This document shows, in pieces, positions 19,932 to 29,248 of a DNA stretch of 64,000 nucleotides. The stretch spans positions 5,580,001-5,644,000 of the forward strand of contig NZ_JBGEDP010000001.1 in the NCBI RefSeq assembly GCF_041206865.1, written 5' to 3'. The notes beneath the pieces are model-generated. The model was not told the DNA's origin, did not search any database, and was given only the letters and a program-made list of their open reading frames with translations. Positions within the stretch are counted from its first letter, which is position 1. The number at the start of each line of letters is the position of its first letter. This DNA comes from Mycobacterium sp. HUMS_12744610. GTDB lineage: Bacteria; Actinomycetota; Actinomycetes; Mycobacteriales; Mycobacteriaceae. Position numbers and translations under genes: made by a program.

Positions 19932-20197
19932 TGGCCAAGAAAACTCAGCGCCCGCGTCGCCCCGCTCGGCCGGGCCTCAAGTCCGGCAAGAAGAACCTGC
20001 TCGCCAGCCTCGGGCTCACCGCCGTCGACTACAAGGACACCACCACGCTGCGGGTGTTCATCTCCGAACGAGGCAAGATCCGTTCCCGCCAGGTCACCGG
20101 CCTGACCGTCCAACAGCAAAGACAGGTCGCGACCGCCATCAAAAACGCCCGCGAAATGGCGCTGCTCCCGTACCCGGGACAGGGCGTCAGCCGGTGA
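19931..20197 (+). CDS. rpsR2: 30S ribosomal protein S18, zinc-free paralogue
   Basis: This 88-residue protein, [20 protein letters not shown] onward, ends in the S18 helix region [24 protein letters not shown] three bases upstream is in frame, but ATG 19931 matches the family. Its first base is the last base of the rpsN2 stop, and its stop overlaps the next GTG, so translation is coupled on both sides. Confidence 0.95.
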   Translation: MAKKTQRPRRPARPGLKSGKKNLLASLGLTAVDYKDTTTLRVFISERGKIRSRQVTGLTVQQQRQVATAIKNAREMALLPYPGQGVSR

Positions 20198-20583
20198 CGG
20201 CCCCGCACCGCGGCACCGACCGTCCCTTCACCGTGATCGTGTGCGCCGCCTGTGCGAGCGGCCTCGAACTCTCGGTGGTCAACGAACTACGGCCCACAAT
20301 CCGGTGCTGCCCACATGCCATGCTCGTCTCCGCCGCCTGCATGCTGGGAACGCTCACCTGCGCGGCGCGACCGGCCGGATGCGGCGTCATGGCCGTGGTA
20401 CAGCCCTGCACGAATGAACGGGAGGCGTGCGGCCCGCCGCACTGGATCGGCCCCATCACCGGCCACGCCCAGGCGGCCGCCCTGCGCGATTGGCTGGAGC
20501 TCGGGGAATGGGAAAGCACGCCCTTGCCGAAGCAGCTCGGCGCATTTCAGATTTGGGCGGTCAACTCGAGTCGATGCAACTGA
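20194..20583 (+). CDS. Cys-rich last gene of the Zur ribosomal operon; candidate Mrf
   Basis: A GTG at 20194 overlaps the rpsR2 TGA and opens a 129-residue frame rich in cysteine and histidine: [25 protein letters not shown] and EACG. It has no membrane segment or signal peptide. Its place as the last gene of the zinc-free ribosomal operon and its many metal-ligand residues suggest a zinc-sensing partner of the remodelled ribosome. In M. smegmatis the zinc-responsive Mpy recruitment factor (Mrf) directs Mpy to zinc-free ribosomes, and its stability depends on zinc. Equating this gene with mrf is my inference. A thin (2Fe-2S) ferredoxin-like fold is the main alternative. Confidence 0.72.
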   Translation: MTAPHRGTDRPFTVIVCAACASGLELSVVNELRPTIRCCPHAMLVSAACMLGTLTCAARPAGCGVMAVVQPCTNEREACGPPHWIGPITGHAQAAALRDWLELGEWESTPLPKQLGAFQIWAVNSSRCN

Positions 20584-20601
20584 GGTAGCCGACGAGCCGC
20601 G

Positions 20602-22365
20602 CTAGACATCCCGCCGTTCGCCGGCACCCCGGCGGCCGTCGGCATTCCAGGTGCCCGGCATCATCGGGGCCTTCGGGCTACCGCCGAACCCGTCGCCGGC
20701 CAGAGAGGTCAGCCCCGCGGCCGCCCCGACCGCGTCCTTGTGCGCCCTGCCGGCGAACCCGAGGCCTCCGGCACCCCGATCCGAGGCGATGGCCTCGCCG
20801 TTCGAGGTTGCTTCCCAGGCCGGTTCGACGTCGAAGTCCATGCTCAGGAACTCGTCGCCGTGGTCAGGCTGCTTCGCCCGCCTGCGCCGCCGCGCACGCG
20901 CCGCTTCCCGCGCGGACGCCGCGGCCGCGACGGCCGCGCTGTCGGGCTCCGGCGCTTTCCGTTTCGCACTCGAACTCGCCCGGGCGCTCATTCCCGAATC
21001 GAATCCGACGCCCGGGGGCACCGCGTACGGAGGGAAGAACCCCGCCGCGGACGCGGGAGCGGGCGGCGGCGCCGGCGCGGAACCCGGGGAAGCGGGCGGG
21101 CTCGACGGTGTGGGCGCCGGGCCCGCCGCCGAGGCGGGCACCGCCGGCGCCGCGATCGTCGGGGCCACGGGGGCCAGGGGCAGCATTACGGGCGGTGGCG
21201 GCGTGGGCACGACGGCCGCGACCGGGTGGACGGCGGCCAGTCCCGCCAGCCCCGCCAGGCCGCCCACAGCTCCCAGGGGAGCGAGGGCGGGGAGGGCGGC
21301 AAGGGCCAGCCCCGGATTGCTGACCGCGTAGGCCGCCACTTCCAATATGTGGGTCGGGATGTCGAAGAAAAGCCAGCTGCCGAGCCACTGAAACGCCAGC
21401 ACCGGATTTTGCGTCAGGTCCACCAGGAAATTCTGGAAGTCCTCGAACAGTTCGAGGCTGCGAGCGACCCAGTACATCGCCTGACCCGGGTTCGCATAGG
21501 TGTCATAGGTGGCCCCGTTGATCGTCCCGCCGGCCGGATCCCAATTGATGCCCACGTGCTGCAGGATGTTGGCGATCACGTTGTCGAACGGGAGGTCGAT
21601 CGTCGGGTCGTGCGCCACCTGGGTGTTCGAGACACCGACGGATTGCAGAATGTTCTGGAACCACTGCGGTAGCCCCAGCGGGTTGTTGCTCTGGATGTTG
21701 CTGTTCAGGATGTTGAGAATGTCCTGCTGGATATTGAGCGGATTTTGCAAGAACTGTTCGATCTGCTGCACGAATCCCTGCAGCGGATTGGACGCCGCCG
21801 AGAACTGCGCCAGGTTTGGCGTTCCGGTTTTGCGGATCGGCGGCGCCGGGCCGGTTTGCGGCGTGGATGCCAGCGCCGTACCCGAGACCGCGTGATAAGT
21901 GGCCATCGTGGTGGCGGCCTGGACCCACATCCGCGCATAGTCGGCCTCGTTGACCGCGATCGGGATGGTGTTGATCCCGAAGAAGTTGGTCGCCAACAAG
22001 ATCCCGTGGATGGCGTGGTTGGTGGCCAGCTCCGCCAGGGTGGGCATTGCCGCCAGCGCGGCGGTGTAGGCGGCGGCCGAAACCTCGTGCTGGGCGGCCG
22101 TGACCGCGCTGTCGGCGCTTGCCCGCATCAGCCACGTCACATACGGCGCATTGGCGCCCACATAGGACTCGGCGCTCGACCCCTCCCACGCGCCGGCCTG
22201 CACCGTCCCCAGCAGTGCCGTGAGTTCCTCTGCGGCCGTGGCGTATTCGGCGCTCAGCGAGTTCCATGCCCCCGCGGCCGCCATCAGCGACCCCGGCCCC
22301 GGCCCACTGCTCAACAGGGCCGAGTGCACCTCCGGCGGTGCGGCCATCCAGATCGGTGCCGTCAT
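20602..22365 (-). CDS. PPE family protein, PPW subgroup, behind a Zur box
   Basis: This 587-residue protein starts [20 protein letters not shown] at ATG 22365; the frame extends to 22428 but that part overlaps the Zur-like operator. The PPE domain is followed by a middle region with a hydrophobic stretch ([20 protein letters not shown]), a Pro-rich linker, the basic run RARRRRRAK and the PPW domain with LGFAGRA and PMMPGTW. The C-terminus is close to that of PPE2 of M. tuberculosis, including GDEFLSMD. It is convergent with the Cys-rich gene of the zinc operon. Confidence 0.92.
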   Translation of the reverse strand: MTAPIWMAAPPEVHSALLSSGPGPGSLMAAAGAWNSLSAEYATAAEELTALLGTVQAGAWEGSSAESYVGANAPYVTWLMRASADSAVTAAQHEVSAAAYTAALAAMPTLAELATNHAIHGILLATNFFGINTIPIAVNEADYARMWVQAATTMATYHAVSGTALASTPQTGPAPPIRKTGTPNLAQFSAASNPLQGFVQQIEQFLQNPLNIQQDILNILNSNIQSNNPLGLPQWFQNILQSVGVSNTQVAHDPTIDLPFDNVIANILQHVGINWDPAGGTINGATYDTYANPGQAMYWVARSLELFEDFQNFLVDLTQNPVLAFQWLGSWLFFDIPTHILEVAAYAVSNPGLALAALPALAPLGAVGGLAGLAGLAAVHPVAAVVPTPPPPVMLPLAPVAPTIAAPAVPASAAGPAPTPSSPPASPGSAPAPPPAPASAAGFFPPYAVPPGVGFDSGMSARASSSAKRKAPEPDSAAVAAAASAREAARARRRRRAKQPDHGDEFLSMDFDVEPAWEATSNGEAIASDRGAGGLGFAGRAHKDAVGAAAGLTSLAGDGFGGSPKAPMMPGTWNADGRRGAGERRDV

Positions 22366-22399
22366 CGTCAGTCGCCCTTCCCGGTCACTGCCGGAAAGC

Positions 22400-22422
22400 T
22401 TAATGACAATGGTTGTCGTTAA
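22400..22422. promoter_or_regulatory. Zur-like operator upstream of PPE-PPW
   Basis: A 23-base near-palindrome starts TTAATGACAATGG and closes with TTGTCGTTAA. Read on the minus strand it agrees with Zur box 1 (19126-19148) at about 17 of 23 positions, sharing the TTA..G..AA..CATT..TCATTAA framework. It lies 35 bases upstream of the PPE start and 75 bases upstream of vapB on the other strand. The ESX-3 region PPE3 gene is reported as Zur-controlled in M. tuberculosis, which supports the reading. Confidence 0.7.
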
Positions 22423-22496
22423 CAACAAGACACCCCGCCCCCTCCGGTTCGGCAGCTGAAGAGCGGTGATGCCTGTGATGCGGTATTGTTGTCATC

Positions 22497-22754
22497 ATGC
22501 GCACCACCGTGTCGATCTCCGACGAACTGCTCGCAGCGGCCAAGCGCCGGGCCCGCGAGCGTGGTCAATCGCTGGGTTCGGTGATCGAGGACGCCCTGCG
22601 CCGCGAACTCGCCGCAGTTCCGGGCGGCTCGGCCCGGCCGGCCGTGCCGGTTTTCCAGGGCGGCACCGGCGCGCGGCCGGGGATCGACCTGACCTCCAAC
22701 CGCGCGCTGGCCGAGCTTCTCGACGAGGGCCGCGACCTCGACGCCCTCAAGTAG
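22497..22754 (+). CDS. vapB: VapB-type antitoxin
   Basis: This 85-residue protein has an N-terminal ribbon-helix-helix segment, [20 protein letters not shown] (DNA binding and autoregulation). Its C-terminal tail, with [16 protein letters not shown], would wrap the toxin. Its TAG is immediately followed by the ATG of the VapC gene. The locus corresponds to the VapBC25 position (Rv0277) beside the Rv0276-type oxygenase. Confidence 0.88.
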   Translation: MRTTVSISDELLAAAKRRARERGQSLGSVIEDALRRELAAVPGGSARPAVPVFQGGTGARPGIDLTSNRALAELLDEGRDLDALK

Positions 22755-23192
22755 ATGCTGCTGCTCGACGTCAACGTGCTGCTGGCCGCGCATCGCGGCG
22801 ACCACCCGCAGCACGACGGCGTCCGCCCCTGGTTCGATCGGTTGCTCGCGGGTGACGACCAGTTCACGGTGCCGAATGTCGTGTGGGCGTCGTTTCTGCG
22901 CTTGGCGACGAACCGTCGTATCTTCGAGATCCCCACGCCGCGGGACGAGGCGTTCGCATTCATCGACGCAGTCGTCGCCCAGCCCCACCACCTGCCGACG
23001 GGCCCCGGCCCACGACACCTCGCGCTGCTGCGGCGCGCCTGCGAGGAGGCCGACGCCTCCGGAGACCTGATTCCCGACGCCGTACTCGCGGCCCTCGCCG
23101 TCGAACACCACTGCGACGTGGCGACTTTGGACCGGGACTTCGCGCGGTTTGCCTCGCTGCGGGCGGTCAGACCAGGGGCCGGCCCGTCCTGA
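22755..23192 (+). CDS. vapC: VapC-type PIN-domain toxin
   Basis: This 145-residue PIN-domain ribonuclease starts [20 protein letters not shown], with the first catalytic Asp at residue 5; further acidic residues lie in [11 protein letters not shown] and ATLDRDF. The segment [15 protein letters not shown] is typical of the VapC25/29/39 subgroup. It begins directly after vapB with no spacer. Its last 26 bases overlap the convergent DUF2236 gene. It appears intact and would cleave RNA when released from VapB. Confidence 0.9.
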   Translation: MLLLDVNVLLAAHRGDHPQHDGVRPWFDRLLAGDDQFTVPNVVWASFLRLATNRRIFEIPTPRDEAFAFIDAVVAQPHHLPTGPGPRHLALLRRACEEADASGDLIPDAVLAALAVEHHCDVATLDRDFARFASLRAVRPGAGPS

Positions 23193-24066
23193 TCCGGCGG
23201 TCGACGTCCCAGAGCAGGACGTTGAACGGGAACTGTCGGACGAACCGCGGCATCAGACGATTGGCCGTGCCCAGCGCGCCCATCAGCCGGTCGAACCGGC
23301 GCTGCTTGGCGGCGTCCCACGGCAGCCGCATCTCGTCGCGGAACCGCTGCGGCAGAAAGCCGGTGGTGATCAGCAGCGCCAGGTTGTCCATCATGTGCTG
23401 TAACGGGCCCGGCAGCACGACGCCGCGCATGCGCCCGGCCGCGATGGGGAACAGGTAGCCCCGCACGGCGTCGTCGATGTGCACCTGGGCCAGCGACTCC
23501 TGCCAGTACCGGTCGAAGGCCGCACGGTCGGCCGGCCACATCTGCGGCGGCACCTGCAGCGTGGTCGCCAGCGTCATGCCCTCGCGGTAATGGCGGTCGG
23601 CGTCGCGCTCGTCGAGCTCACCGACGAAGATGCGGTGGACGTCGAGCCCGCCCTTGTACAGGCAAGCGCCCACCCACAGCTGCAGGTCCACGTCGAAGGC
23701 GTTGTAGGGCACCGGGCTTTCGGGGGTGGAGTACACCTGCGCATGCGCCCGGTTCACCGCGCGACGGAAGGCGTCCTTCTGCGCGGGGCTGCCCGCGGTG
23801 GCCACCGCGAGGTAGGTGAAGGTGGTCCGCGCCCGCTTGATCGGGTGCAGGTCCACCCGGCCGCTTTCGACGCGGCTCTCCATGACCCCGTAGCCCACCC
23901 CGGGCCGGGCCAGCTGCATGATCACGTTGGCCGGGCCGGCCAGCAGGGCCACGCCCATCAAGCCCTCGTCCATCCCCGGCCCCCGCCGCCGGGTGCGACG
24001 GGGCGGGTCGGTGACCGCGCGTTCGACGTGCGGCGTCGCTTGGCGAACCGGCTGGTGAATCGCCAT
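23167..24066 (-). CDS. DUF2236 (MpaB/rubber-oxygenase type) protein, Rv0276 type
   Basis: This 299-residue protein of the oxygenase family related to latex-clearing protein Lcp and MpaB contains the helical core segments [19 protein letters not shown] and [20 protein letters not shown]. Members bind haem b and act on unsaturated or aromatic substrates; the substrate here is unknown. There is no signal peptide. It is divergent from a TetR gene with a palindrome in the 83-base gap, so the two probably form a regulator-target pair. Confidence 0.85.
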   Translation of the reverse strand: MAIHQPVRQATPHVERAVTDPPRRTRRRGPGMDEGLMGVALLAGPANVIMQLARPGVGYGVMESRVESGRVDLHPIKRARTTFTYLAVATAGSPAQKDAFRRAVNRAHAQVYSTPESPVPYNAFDVDLQLWVGACLYKGGLDVHRIFVGELDERDADRHYREGMTLATTLQVPPQMWPADRAAFDRYWQESLAQVHIDDAVRGYLFPIAAGRMRGVVLPGPLQHMMDNLALLITTGFLPQRFRDEMRLPWDAAKQRRFDRLMGALGTANRLMPRFVRQFPFNVLLWDVDRRIRTGRPLV

Positions 24067-24088
24067 GCTTGACCTCCCGGGGCGCCCG

Positions 24089-24105
24089 TCGCACCGAATG
24101 TGCGA
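24089..24105. promoter_or_regulatory. inverted repeat, candidate TetR operator
   Basis: TCGCAC-CGAAT-GTGCGA is a perfect 6-base inverted repeat with a 5-base spacer. It lies in the 83-base gap between the divergent DUF2236 and TetR genes, the standard place for a TetR autoregulatory site. Confidence 0.55.
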
Positions 24106-24149
24106 ACGCTTGTTTCCTGATATTGTCCGCGGTCGCGCCCGGTGTCAAG

Positions 24150-24830
24150 ATGGTGCCCGTGGCCGGGGAGTCCGAGGCGTCGAGCGTGCGACCCTACGGC
24201 GGCGTCGACGCCGCCGCGCGGGTCGCCGCGCGGCGGTCCCGGCTCCTGGCGGCCGGCCTGGACCTGCTGGGGGCCGAGCGGCAGGACATCTCGGCGCTCA
24301 CCGTGCGCGGCGTCTGCCGGCACGCCGGCCTGGCCGCCCGCTACTTCTACGAGAGCTTCGCCGACAAGGACGCGTTCGTGGGCTGCGTGTTCGACTGGGT
24401 GGTCGCCGATCTGGCCGCCACCACCCAGGCCGCGGTGGCCGCGGTACCGGCGCCACAGCAGACCCGCGCGGGGATGGCCAACATCGTGCGCACTGTCGCC
24501 GGCGACGCCCGCGTCGGGCGCCTGCTGTTCAGCACCCAGCTAGCCGATCCGGTCGTGGTGCGCAAACGCGCTGAGTCCAACGCCCTGTTCGCCATGCTCT
24601 CGGGTCAGCACGTCGGCGATGCACTGCAGGTACCGGCCAACGACCGCATCAAGGCCGCGGCGCACTTCGTGGTCGGCGGCGTCGGGCAGACCCTCAGCGC
24701 CTGGCTGGCCGGCGACGTCCGGCTCGAGCCGGACGAGCTCGTCGACCAGCTGGCCTCGCTGCTAGACGAACTCGCCGAACCAAACCTGTACCGGGTCAGG
24801 GAAAAAGAGGTCTCAGGGACGAAGGGGTAG
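24150..24830 (+). CDS. TetR family regulator, Rv0275c type
   Basis: This 226-residue regulator starts at ATG 24150, MVPVAGESEASSVRPYGGVD; the frame is open further upstream, but that part would cross the divergent promoter. The helix-turn-helix lies near residues 45-65, with ALTVRGVCRHAGLAARYFYE and ESFADKDAF. The C-terminal ligand domain is complete. It probably represses itself and the divergent DUF2236 oxygenase gene through the palindrome at 24089-24105. Confidence 0.86.
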   Translation: MVPVAGESEASSVRPYGGVDAAARVAARRSRLLAAGLDLLGAERQDISALTVRGVCRHAGLAARYFYESFADKDAFVGCVFDWVVADLAATTQAAVAAVPAPQQTRAGMANIVRTVAGDARVGRLLFSTQLADPVVVRKRAESNALFAMLSGQHVGDALQVPANDRIKAAAHFVVGGVGQTLSAWLAGDVRLEPDELVDQLASLLDELAEPNLYRVREKEVSGTKG

Positions 24831-24849
24831 GGCGCCACAGGCACATCCC

Positions 24850-25315
24850 CGGATCCAGCCGCCACAACCTCATCATCGTGAGGCATGACGCGCTGCACGC
24901 CGAAGATCGGGAACACCGCCAATGGCACCTCGATCAGCAGCACGGTGACGAGCGACAACCGGAGGTCCCTGGGCCCGGCGGTCACCAGGTCGAACCACGC
25001 GTCGCAGATCAGACACACCGGTGGTGAAGGCGGCCAGCACCAGCAGCCGGCGGCGCAGGTAGCCGAGCACCGCGGTGGCCAGCATGAACCCGACCAGCAG
25101 GATATCGAATCCGACGTAGTTCGGGGGCAGCGTCACGGACAGGTAGGCCGACCAGGGCACCAACGCGACCGAGCCGCCGATCATCAGACCCACCGGATAC
25201 GCCGCACGCGGTTGAGGAAGGCGGGATCGATCACGTCGCTCAGGGGCTGCTCCTGGCGGGAGACCAGTTCCCGGCATTGCCCGTGCGTCAGCGCCGCGAT
25301 CTGGGCGTCGGTCAT
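24850..25315 (-). pseudogene. decayed integral membrane protein gene
   Basis: A start at 25315 (MTDAQIAALTHGQCRELVSR) reads 43 codons to a TGA at 25184-25186. The natural continuation, AAYPVGLMIGGSVALVPWSA and FDILLVGFMLATAVLGYLRR, is in a second frame. The next helix, LRLSLVTVLLIEVPLAVFPI, is in a third frame. Together they describe a small protein with an amphipathic N-terminus and about four membrane helices, broken by at least two frameshifts. The family is not recognised. Confidence 0.65.
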
Positions 25316-25374
25316 CTCCGGTCGGCCGCGGTCTTTGGCACGGCCCGCTTGTCACTCGCCCCGAATTCCTTTAT

Positions 25375-25694
25375 TCAGCAAGCGAATTCCAGCGTGATGC
25401 CATCGGAATCCTGGAAGTAGAACGATCGACACCTGACGCTCGCTCTTGCTCACCGCGCTGGTGATGTCCCCGATGCCCGGGATGGCCCCCGGCGACGACA
25501 CCCCCGCGACCCGGTCCGGCGCGTCGGCGAACCAGAAGAACGCGACGCAGTCGCCGTTGCCGGCGTCGAAGAAGAAGTGCTGCCCCTGCCCGTCGGGCAG
25601 ATCGAGGGACTTGATCAGCGGCATGCCCAGGACGTTGGTGCAGAAGTCCACGGTCGAGCTCGAATTCGCCGTTGGTGTTGTGCGGCTTGATCAT
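25375..25694 (-). pseudogene. glyoxalase/VOC family remnant, Rv0274 type
   Basis: The start MIKPHNTNGEFE lies in one frame; the first VOC module, FCTNVLGMPLIKSLDLPDGQ to HFFFDAGNGDCVAFFW, in a second. The closing strand, RSFYFQDSDGITLEFAC, follows almost at once in another frame. About 60-70 residues between the modules are missing compared with an intact protein of this family. The metal-site segments therefore cannot come together. Frameshifts plus an internal deletion make this a clear pseudogene. Confidence 0.75.
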
Positions 25695-25833
25695 CGTGCG
25701 GCTCCCCTCGGTCCCGGCGTCGGACTCGGTGGCCAAGATCAAAATCTGAATCTACATCGGATTCAGCCTTGATCCAAGGGGATCCAAGGGGAGGTGCGCC
25801 CGATGCCGATTGCGGCCGGAACCGGGCCGGGAT

Positions 25834-26827
25834 ATGACCAATCCCAATCGCTTTCTTGCACCGAGGGACGCTGAATTGAGCCGTCACACCGCCGCGGGGG
25901 TCATCCGCGAATTCGTCGGACTACCCTCACCCACCGCCCGGCGCGCCAGCGCCGGCGGCCATCCGTGTCAGGGCCCGTACCACCGCGCATCGGACGCAAG
26001 CCGAAGGTGGCCATGATCGCCACGCACTACCAGATCGACTTCTCCGAGCATTACCCGGCGGACTACCTGGCCACCCGCGGCATCGGGTTCCTGTTCTGGG
26101 ACAACAGGTTTCGCGGCTTCGAGTCCAGCTTCCCGCTCGACCACGCGCCGGTCGACATCGGCGTCGGTGTGCGCTGGCTGCGCAAGACGCAAGGGGTGGA
26201 TACCAGTCGCAGGCGGTCGAGCCCAATGTCACCCCGGCCGGCCGGAGGTGCTCACCGCCTGGATGGACGCCGCGGTGGCCGACGAAACGACCCGGTCGCC
26301 ACCGATCCCGACCTCGACCTGTTCGACGAGCGTAACGGGCCCCCGTACTCGCCGGAGTTCGTCGCCCGCTACCGCTCGGCACAGGCCGCGCGCAACCACG
26401 CCATCACCGACTGGGCCGAGTCGGAACTCAAACGCGTTCGTGCCGCGGGGTTTTCCGACCGACCTTCGCCGTGATGCGGACCTCGGCCGATCCGCGCATG
26501 GTCGATCCCGCGATCGAGCCGAGCAAGCGGGCACCGAACTCGTGCTACGCCGGCATCCCGGCCAAGGCCAACCGCTCCGCGCAGGGCATGTGGAGTCTGC
26601 GGACCGCCCAGACCCGCGCCGAACCGCACCTGGCCCGCATCACCTGCCCGGCGCTGGTGATCAATGCCGACGCCGACACCCGCGTCTTGCCCTCCGACGC
26701 CCGGCGCATCCACGCCGCGTTGGCCGGCACCGACAAAGAGCGGGTCTCGATCGACAGCGACCACTACTTCACCACCCCGGGCGCCCGCAGCGAGCAGGCC
26801 GACATCATCGCCAGACGCTGGCGTTGA
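25834..26827 (+). pseudogene. alpha/beta hydrolase gene with frameshifts, Rv0272c type
   Basis: Consecutive pieces in different frames fit one hydrolase: VAMIATHYQIDFSEHYPADY and GVGVRWLRKTQGVD (25988-26203), then DLDLFDERNGPPYSPEFVAR (26306 on), then ITCPALVINADADTRVLPSD and DHYFTTPG near the C-terminus (26640-26790). The nucleophile region between the first two pieces is scrambled. It sits just upstream of fadE6, as Rv0272c does beside Rv0271c. Confidence 0.72.
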
Positions 26828-26947
26828 GACCGCTGACCCCGCCGCGGGACCGTTGGCTAGATTGAAGGATGCTTGGCCGTAACCCGAGAGGGAATACCTC
26901 ACCACGAGATTTGAGTACAAGCCCAGCAAAGCAATGGAAGGCACGTA

Positions 26948-29176
26948 ATGCCGATCGCGATAACTCCTGAGCACCGAGACCTGGCCGATTCGGTGCGAGC
27001 CCTGGTGGCGCGGGTGGCGCCGTCCGAGGTCCTGCACGAGGCCCTGGAGACCACACCGGACTCGCCCCTGCAAAACCCCCCGCCGTACTGGCGGGCGGCG
27101 GCCGAACAGGGGCTGCAGGGTGTCCATCTATCCGAGTCGGTCGGCGGACAGGGTTTCGGCATCCTCGAATTGGCCATCGTGCTGGCCGAGTTCGGTTATG
27201 GGGCGGTGCCCGGCCCGTTCGTGCCGTCCGCGATCGCCGGCGCACTGATCTCCGCGCACGACGCCGGGGCCAAGGTGCTATCCGAACTGGCCTCCGGCGC
27301 GGCCATCGCCGCCTACGCGCTCGATTCCGGACTGACCGCGACCCGGCACGGCCCGAACAACGATACGTTGGTGATCCGCGGCGAGGTGCGCGCCGTCCCG
27401 GCGGCTGCGCAGGCCTCCGTGCTGGTCCTGCCGGTGGCGATCGACAGCGGCGACGAGTGGGTGGTGCTGCGCGCCGAGCAGCTCGAGATCGTGCCGGTCA
27501 AGAGCATCGACCCGCTGCGCCCCGTCGCCCACGTGCGCGCCAACGCCGTCGAGGTCGGCGACGACGCCCTGTTGAGCAACCTGGGCATGGCCACCGCGCA
27601 CGCGCTGATGTCGACCCTGCTGTCGGCGGAGGCCGTCGGCGTGGCGCGCTGGGCCACCGACACGGCGTCGGCCTACGCCAAGATCCGTGAGCAGTTCGGC
27701 CGGCCGATCGGCCAGTTCCAGGCCATCAAGCACAAGTGCGCGGAGATGACGGCCGACACCGAGCGGGCCACCGCCGCGGTGTGGGATGCCGCCCGCGCCC
27801 TCGACGAGGCGCGCGAAGCCGGTGAAGACGGTTGGGACATCGCGGCTTCCCACGTCGAGTTCGCGGCCGCGGTCGCGGCCACTTTGGCGCCCGCGGCCGC
27901 GCAGCGCTGCGCCCAGGACTGCATCCAGGTGCACGGCGGCATCGGTTTCACCTGGGAGCACGACACCAACGTCTACTACCGCCGGGCGCTGATGCTGGCC
28001 GCCTGCTTCGGCCGCCGGACCGAATACCCGCAGAAGGTCGTGGACACGGCGACCACCACGGGCATGCGCCCGGTGGACATCGACCTGGACCCCGATACCG
28101 AGAAGCTGCGGGCCGAGATCCGGTCCGAGGTCGCCGCGCTCAAGGAGATGGACCGCGAGTCGCGCAAGATCGCGATCGCCGAAGCGGGCTGGGTGCTGCC
28201 GTATCTGCCCAAGCCGTGGGGCCGGGCGTCGAGCCCGGTCGAGCAGGTCATCATCGCCCAGGAGTTCAGCACCGGGCGGGTCCGCCGGCCGCAGGTCGGC
28301 ATCGCCGCGTGGATCATCCCCTCCATCGTCGCGTTCGGCACCGAAGAGCAGAAGCAGCGGTTCTTGCCGCCGACCTTCCGGGGCGACATGATCTGGTGTC
28401 AGCTGTTCTCCGAGCCGGGCGCCGGGTCGGACCTGGCCGGGCTGTCCACCAAGGCGACGCGCACCGACGGGGGCTGGCGCATCACCGGGCAGAAGATCTG
28501 GACCACCGCCGCGCAGCTCTCGCAGTGGGGCGCGCTGCTGGCGCGGACCGACCCGAGCGCCCCGAAACACAACGGCATCACGTACTTCCTGCTGGACATG
28601 AAGAGCGAGGGCGTCACGGTCACGCCGCTGCGCGAGCTCACCGGCAACGCGCTGTTCAACACCGTGTACATCGACGATGTGTTCGTGCCGGACGAGTGTG
28701 TGCTCGGCGAGGCCAACCGCGGCTGGGAGGTCAGCCGCAATACCTTGACCGCGGAACGGGTTTCGCTGGGCAGCAGCGACGCGAACTTCCTGGCGAGCCT
28801 GCCCGAGTTCGTCGACTTCGTCCGCGACGGCCAGTTCGACCAGGTCGGCCAGCACCGCGCCGGCCAGCTGATCGCCGAGGGGCATGCCGCCAAGGTGCTC
28901 AACCTGCGCTCCACGCTGCTGACCCTGGCCGGTGGTGACGCGATGCCCTCGGCGGCGATTTCCAAGCTGCTGTCGATGCGCACCGGCCAGGGCTATGCCG
29001 AATTCGCGGTGTCGTCCTTCGGCACCGACGCCGCGATCGGTGACACCGCCGAGCTGCCGGGCAAGTGGGGCGAGTACCTGCTGGCCAGCCGCGCCACCAC
29101 CATCTACGGCGGCACCTCGGAGGTGCAGCTCAACATCATCGCCGAAAGGCTGCTGGGCCTGCCGCGGGATCCCTAG
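26948..29176 (+). CDS. fadE6: acyl-CoA dehydrogenase FadE6 (double-domain)
   Basis: This 742-residue protein is made of two acyl-CoA dehydrogenase modules. The first (residues 1-370) includes GVHLSESVGGQGFGILELA and the QVHGGIGFTWEHDTNVYYRR motif. The second (about 380-742) has the FAD/substrate segments CQLFSEPGAGSDLAGLSTKA and KIWTTAAQ and ends IYGGTSEVQLNIIAERLLGL. It would catalyse alpha,beta-dehydrogenation of an acyl-CoA in lipid or sterol breakdown; the substrate is not known. Length and order match Rv0271c. It is followed by a strong stem-loop. Confidence 0.92.
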   Translation: MPIAITPEHRDLADSVRALVARVAPSEVLHEALETTPDSPLQNPPPYWRAAAEQGLQGVHLSESVGGQGFGILELAIVLAEFGYGAVPGPFVPSAIAGALISAHDAGAKVLSELASGAAIAAYALDSGLTATRHGPNNDTLVIRGEVRAVPAAAQASVLVLPVAIDSGDEWVVLRAEQLEIVPVKSIDPLRPVAHVRANAVEVGDDALLSNLGMATAHALMSTLLSAEAVGVARWATDTASAYAKIREQFGRPIGQFQAIKHKCAEMTADTERATAAVWDAARALDEAREAGEDGWDIAASHVEFAAAVAATLAPAAAQRCAQDCIQVHGGIGFTWEHDTNVYYRRALMLAACFGRRTEYPQKVVDTATTTGMRPVDIDLDPDTEKLRAEIRSEVAALKEMDRESRKIAIAEAGWVLPYLPKPWGRASSPVEQVIIAQEFSTGRVRRPQVGIAAWIIPSIVAFGTEEQKQRFLPPTFRGDMIWCQLFSEPGAGSDLAGLSTKATRTDGGWRITGQKIWTTAAQLSQWGALLARTDPSAPKHNGITYFLLDMKSEGVTVTPLRELTGNALFNTVYIDDVFVPDECVLGEANRGWEVSRNTLTAERVSLGSSDANFLASLPEFVDFVRDGQFDQVGQHRAGQLIAEGHAAKVLNLRSTLLTLAGGDAMPSAAISKLLSMRTGQGYAEFAVSSFGTDAAIGDTAELPGKWGEYLLASRATTIYGGTSEVQLNIIAERLLGLPRDP

Positions 29177-29193
29177 TTCGCGCCCGGAAAGGG

Positions 29194-29227
29194 CCATGCC
29201 GACCCGACGTCGGTCGGATCGGCATGG
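29194..29227 (+). terminator. stem-loop after fadE6
   Basis: CCATGCCGA (29194-29202) pairs with TCGGCATGG (29219-29227), and the loop can fold further through CCGAC/GTCGG. It starts 17 bases after the fadE6 stop. There is no U-run, as is common for mycobacterial terminators. Confidence 0.6.
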
Positions 29228-29248
29228 TTCCCCCCCAACTGGCGCCGG

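Noticed and set aside
19738..20583. 281-codon frame overlapping rpsN2 and rpsR2
   Set aside because: Only its last 129 codons, from the GTG at 20194, look real; the upstream part is an off-frame reading of two ribosomal genes.
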